Origin: CAXRBC01 sp041158045
GTDB lineage: Bacteria > Actinomycetota > Acidimicrobiia > Acidimicrobiales > Ilumatobacteraceae
Assembly: GCA_041158045.1 (NCBI GenBank)
Contig: JBEBCD010000072.1
Span: 1 to 8,736, forward strand
Length of the DNA stretch: 8,736 nt
Direction of reading: 5' to 3'
In this document: piece after piece, positions 6,374 to 8,736 of the stretch
How the letters are laid out: each line of letters opens with the position of its first letter
Position numbering within the stretch: the first letter of the stretch is position 1
Translations under genes and position numbers: made by a program
The notes under the pieces: generated by a model
What the model saw: only the letters and a program-made list of their open reading frames with translations
The model's database searches: none
What the model was told of the DNA's origin: nothing

Positions 6374-7614
6374 GGGGTGTAGGTGAAGGTGAAGGACGCG
6401 ATGTGGATGGTGGCACCCTCGTCGGCGCCGCTGCGCGCGAGCAGGCGGGGCACGCCGAGGCCCCGCAGGCGGTCCTCGATGTAGTCGAGCGCGTCGGGGA
6501 TGGTGACGTCGTTGAGGGCGACGGCGCGCTCGACGTCGCGGCCGTGGAGCCGGTACTCGTTGGGACCGAGCACCTCGACGCGCGTGCCCTCGAGATCGGG
6601 GCGCAGCACGATCTCCGAGGGCTCGGGCTCCGGGGCGACGCGGGCCTCGGCGACGAGGCGCGCGATCGACCCGAGCACCTCGCGCACGCCGCGGCCGGCG
6701 ACCGACGACATGGCGGGATGCGGCCACGCGGCGAGGGTCGCGGCGTCGGCGGCGTCGGCCTTGGTCCCGACGACGATGCGGGGACGCTCGAGCAGCTCGG
6801 GGCGGTACGCCTTGAGCTCGCGCAGCAGCACCTCGACCTGCTCGAGCGGCGGCGTGTCGTGCATCGGCACGAGGTCCGCGAGCACGCACAGCACGCGCGC
6901 CCGTTCGACGTGGCGGAGGAACTGGTGCCCGAGCCCGCGGCCCTCGGAGGCGCCCTCGATGAGCCCGGGCACGTCCGCCATGATGAACTCGGTGGTCGCG
7001 TCCATGCGCACGACGCCGAGGTGCGGCTCGAGCGTGGTGAACGGGTAGTTGGCGACCTTGGGGCGCGCCGCCGAGACGGCGGAGATGAAGGTGCTCTTGC
7101 CCGCGTTGGGGAAGCCGACGAGCGCCACGTCGGCCATGAGCTTGAGCTCGAGGGTGAGCCAGCGCTCGAGGCCGTGCTCGCCCTGCTCGGCGAACTTGGG
7201 CGCCCGGCGCGAGTTGGAGAGGAAGCGCGCGTTGCCGCGCCCGCCGCGCCCGCCCGGCATCGCGAGCCACCGCGTGCCGTGGTGCGAGAGGTCGGCGAGC
7301 ACCTCCGCGGTGTACATGTCGCGCACCACGGTCCCGACGGGGACGGCCACCTCGAGGTCCCGGCCGCGCCGGCCGTGCAGGTCCTTGCCCTTGCCCGACA
7401 CCCCGTCCTCGCCGCGACGGTGCGGGTGGTCCCGGAACGCGATGAGCGACGCCACGTTGTGGTCCGCGACGAGCCAGACGCCGCCGCCGTCGCCGCCGTC
7501 GCCGCCGTTGGGTCCGCCGTGCACGACGGGACCCTCGCGTCGGAAGCTCACGCACCCCGCGCCGCCGTCGCCCCCGCGTACGTTGAGCTGCGCCTCGTCG
7601 ACGAACGCGCTCAC
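6367..7614 (-). CDS. obg: GTPase Obg/CgtA
   Basis: Obg is an essential GTPase that binds the large ribosomal subunit and links ribosome assembly to growth state. The 415 residues show all three domains. The glycine-rich Obg fold (1-160) includes VDEAQLNVRGGDGG (5-18), CVSFRRE (21-27) and GGPNGGDGGDGG (33-44). The G domain (about 161-330) has the P-loop GFPNAGKS (167-174), switch segment YPFTT (190-194), DVPGLIEGA (214-222), a G4 motif TKAD (284-287) in place of the usual NKxD, and a G5-like SSVAGRG. A C-terminal domain (about 340-415) is of the optional Obg type found in actinobacteria and Gram-positives. GTG 7614 fits the family N-terminus exactly. It lies 6 nt after a TACAAT hexamer with no room for a Shine-Dalgarno sequence, so the mRNA is probably leaderless. 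proB follows after 8 nt. Confidence 0.96.
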   Translation of the reverse strand: MSAFVDEAQLNVRGGDGGAGCVSFRREGPVVHGGPNGGDGGDGGGVWLVADHNVASLIAFRDHPHRRGEDGVSGKGKDLHGRRGRDLEVAVPVGTVVRDMYTAEVLADLSHHGTRWLAMPGGRGGRGNARFLSNSRRAPKFAEQGEHGLERWLTLELKLMADVALVGFPNAGKSTFISAVSAARPKVANYPFTTLEPHLGVVRMDATTEFIMADVPGLIEGASEGRGLGHQFLRHVERARVLCVLADLVPMHDTPPLEQVEVLLRELKAYRPELLERPRIVVGTKADAADAATLAAWPHPAMSSVAGRGVREVLGSIARLVAEARVAPEPEPSEIVLRPDLEGTRVEVLGPNEYRLHGRDVERAVALNDVTIPDALDYIEDRLRGLGVPRLLARSGADEGATIHIASFTFTYTPE

Positions 7615-7620
7615 ACGCTC

Positions 7621-7626
7621 ATTGTA
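7621..7626 (-). promoter_or_regulatory. -10 element of the obg-proB promoter
   Basis: TACAAT on the minus strand differs from the TATAAT consensus at one base and ends 6 nt before GTG 7614. It is the best -10 match in the window. Sequence at the -35 distance (GCGACG at 16 bp) lies inside the dgt coding region and is only a weak match. Confidence 0.65.
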
Positions 7627-7630
7627 CGAT
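7625..7630 (+). promoter_or_regulatory. -10 element of the dgt promoter
   Basis: TACGAT on the plus strand fits TANNNT and ends 8 nt before ATG 7639. It shares bases 7625-7626 (TA) with the opposed obg -10 element. It overlaps an 8-bp palindrome, ACGATCGT (7626-7633), that could be an operator or chance. No good -35 is present at 16-18 bp spacing. Confidence 0.5.
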
Positions 7631-7638
7631 CGTGATGC

Positions 7639-8736
7639 ATGACGTCGCGCGCGGAATCGTGGGCGAGCACCATGCACGGCCACGCGAGCGACGACGCGAC
7701 CGACGTGCGCCTCGCGCACTCCGACTCGTGGGCCGGCTCGGGCGTCGCCGACGCGGCCCGCCGCGAGGATCGCGAGGCCCGCGAGGACGCCGCGCTCGCC
7801 CCGCTCGCCACGCGGGCCTTCGGCGCTGGGGCGCGCGAGCGCGAGGAGGCCCCCGACCCGTATCGCACCTGCTTCGAGCGCGACCGCGACCGCATCCTCC
7901 ACGCCGCCGCCTTCCGCCGCCTCGCGGGCAAGACCCAGGTGTTCGTCTTCCCCGAGGACCACCAGCGCACCCGCCTCACCCACGCCCTCGAGGTCGCCCA
8001 GGTCGCCACGTCCGTGGCCCGCGCCCTGCGGCTCAACGTCGCGCTCACCGAGGCGATCGCGCTCGGCCACGACTGCGGGCACGGCCCGGGCGGCCACGCG
8101 AGCGAGGATGCGCTCTCGCCCTACGTCGACGGCGGCTACGACCACGCGGTCTGGGGTGCCGACGTCACGCTCGCCCCGCTCAACCTCTGCCGCGAGACGC
8201 TCGACGGCATCCGCAACCACTCGTGGTCCCGGCCCGCGCCCGCCACGCCGGAGGGCGAGGTCGTGTCGTGGGCCGACCGCATCGCCTACGTGTGCCACGA
8301 CTTCGAGGACGCGGCGAGCACGGGCCTGGTCGCCGCCGACCACCTGCCCGACGAGGTGCGCGGGACCTGCGGCACCACGCGCGCGGCGCAACTGCGCGCC
8401 TTCGTCACCGCGATGATCGACGCGGGCCGCGCCACCGGGCGCATCGGCATGGGCGCCGCGCACGCCGAGGCGCTCGCCGCCTTCCGCAAGTTCAACTACG
8501 ACGCCATCTACATGCGCGACGCGTCGCGGCGCCAGGCCGCCCGCGTGGTCGACCTGCTGCGCGCGCTCGTCGAGCACTACCACGCGCGGCCCGCGGCGAT
8601 GGCCGCGGCCTTCGACGGCGAGGCCGTCGGCGACCCGGGTTCGCCCGAGGCGCTCCGCCGGGCCGTCACCTACGTCGGCGGCATGACGGACCGGTTCGCC
8701 TGCCGCCAGGGCGTCGCCCTCCTCGGGTGGGACGCG
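7639..8736 (+). CDS. dgt: dGTPase-like dNTP triphosphohydrolase, HD domain (3' end outside window)
   Basis: The protein belongs to the HD-superfamily deoxynucleoside triphosphohydrolases, which cleave dNTPs to deoxynucleoside and tripolyphosphate and so limit dNTP pools. The frame from ATG 7639 stays open for 366 codons to the window edge. After a charged leader (1-70) come PYRTCFERDRDRIL (74-87) and FRRLAGKTQVF (92-102). The metal-binding HD residues are H115 in RLTHALEVAQ, H144-D145 in GHDCGHGPGGH, and D213 in WADRIAY. GGMTDRFA near the right edge resembles the family's C-terminal block, so only a short tail should be missing. The loop after HD reads CGHGPGGH rather than the common LGHPPFGH. 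Which dNTP it prefers and whether it needs allosteric activation cannot be read from sequence. An internal ATG at 7672 is a less likely start. The gene diverges from obg with only 24 bp between the starts. Confidence 0.9.
   Translation, partial: MTSRAESWASTMHGHASDDATDVRLAHSDSWAGSGVADAARREDREAREDAALAPLATRAFGAGAREREEAPDPYRTCFERDRDRILHAAAFRRLAGKTQVFVFPEDHQRTRLTHALEVAQVATSVARALRLNVALTEAIALGHDCGHGPGGHASEDALSPYVDGGYDHAVWGADVTLAPLNLCRETLDGIRNHSWSRPAPATPEGEVVSWADRIAYVCHDFEDAASTGLVAADHLPDEVRGTCGTTRAAQLRAFVTAMIDAGRATGRIGMGAAHAEALAAFRKFNYDAIYMRDASRRQAARVVDLLRALVEHYHARPAAMAAAFDGEAVGDPGSPEALRRAVTYVGGMTDRFACRQGVALLGWDA

Noticed and set aside
6381..6396. Short tandem AGGTGA-like repeat near the end of obg
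   Set aside because: It encodes the alternating Phe-Thr-Phe-Thr end of Obg and consists of only two units.
6359..7555. Upstream extension of proB through the obg region
   Set aside because: The extra part is an out-of-frame reading of obg; the ProB fold starts at ATG 6358 with a ribosome binding site.
6403..7635. A 410-codon plus-strand frame opposite obg
   Set aside because: Antisense shadow of the Obg gene, with no recognisable domain.
7615..8583. In-frame upstream extension of obg on the minus strand into the dgt gene
   Set aside because: The extension is Arg/Ala/Val/Gly-rich and antisense to the HD-domain coding region. The Obg family N-terminus begins exactly at GTG 7614, next to a -10 element.

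Overview
The window is uniformly very GC-rich chromosomal DNA with strong G/C third-position bias. It is densely packed: no gap between genes reaches 60 bp. Protein types, gene order and apparently leaderless start codons point to a high-GC actinobacterium. A deep-branching class such as Thermoleophilia is a guess from the protein style, not something the sequence proves. I see no tRNA, rRNA, CRISPR, insertion sequence or phage gene.

Layout: (1) A minus-strand block, 3614 down to 1, reads moxR-type AAA+ ATPase, then a CoxE-type von Willebrand A protein, then an FAD-dependent lycopene cyclase of the CrtL type that runs off the left edge. The genes are 9 nt apart and then overlap by 4 nt, so they look co-transcribed. 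(2) A plus-strand gene at 3673-5304 encodes a MurJ/MviN-type lipid II flippase, divergent from moxR. (3) A minus-strand pair, 7614 down to 5267, encodes the ribosome-assembly GTPase Obg and glutamate 5-kinase ProB. The end of proB overlaps the end of murJ tail to tail by 38 bp. (4) A plus-strand HD-domain dNTP triphosphohydrolase (dgt-like) starts at 7639, divergent from obg, and runs off the right edge.

The genes are mostly housekeeping: cell-wall precursor export, ribosome assembly, the first step of proline synthesis and dNTP pool control. The less ordinary part is the moxR-vwa-crtL unit, where an AAA+/VWA chaperone-like pair is translationally linked to a carotenoid ring-forming enzyme.

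The most interesting non-coding signal is in the 24-bp gap between obg and dgt. It is AT-richer than its surroundings and holds two opposed -10 elements that share the same TA step. Each lies 6-8 nt from its start codon, so both mRNAs are probably leaderless and initiation in the two directions may compete. A similar but non-overlapping arrangement lies between moxR and murJ. I found no clearly novel multi-gene system; the main candidates for a second look are the promoters, the cyclase linkage and the convergent overlap.
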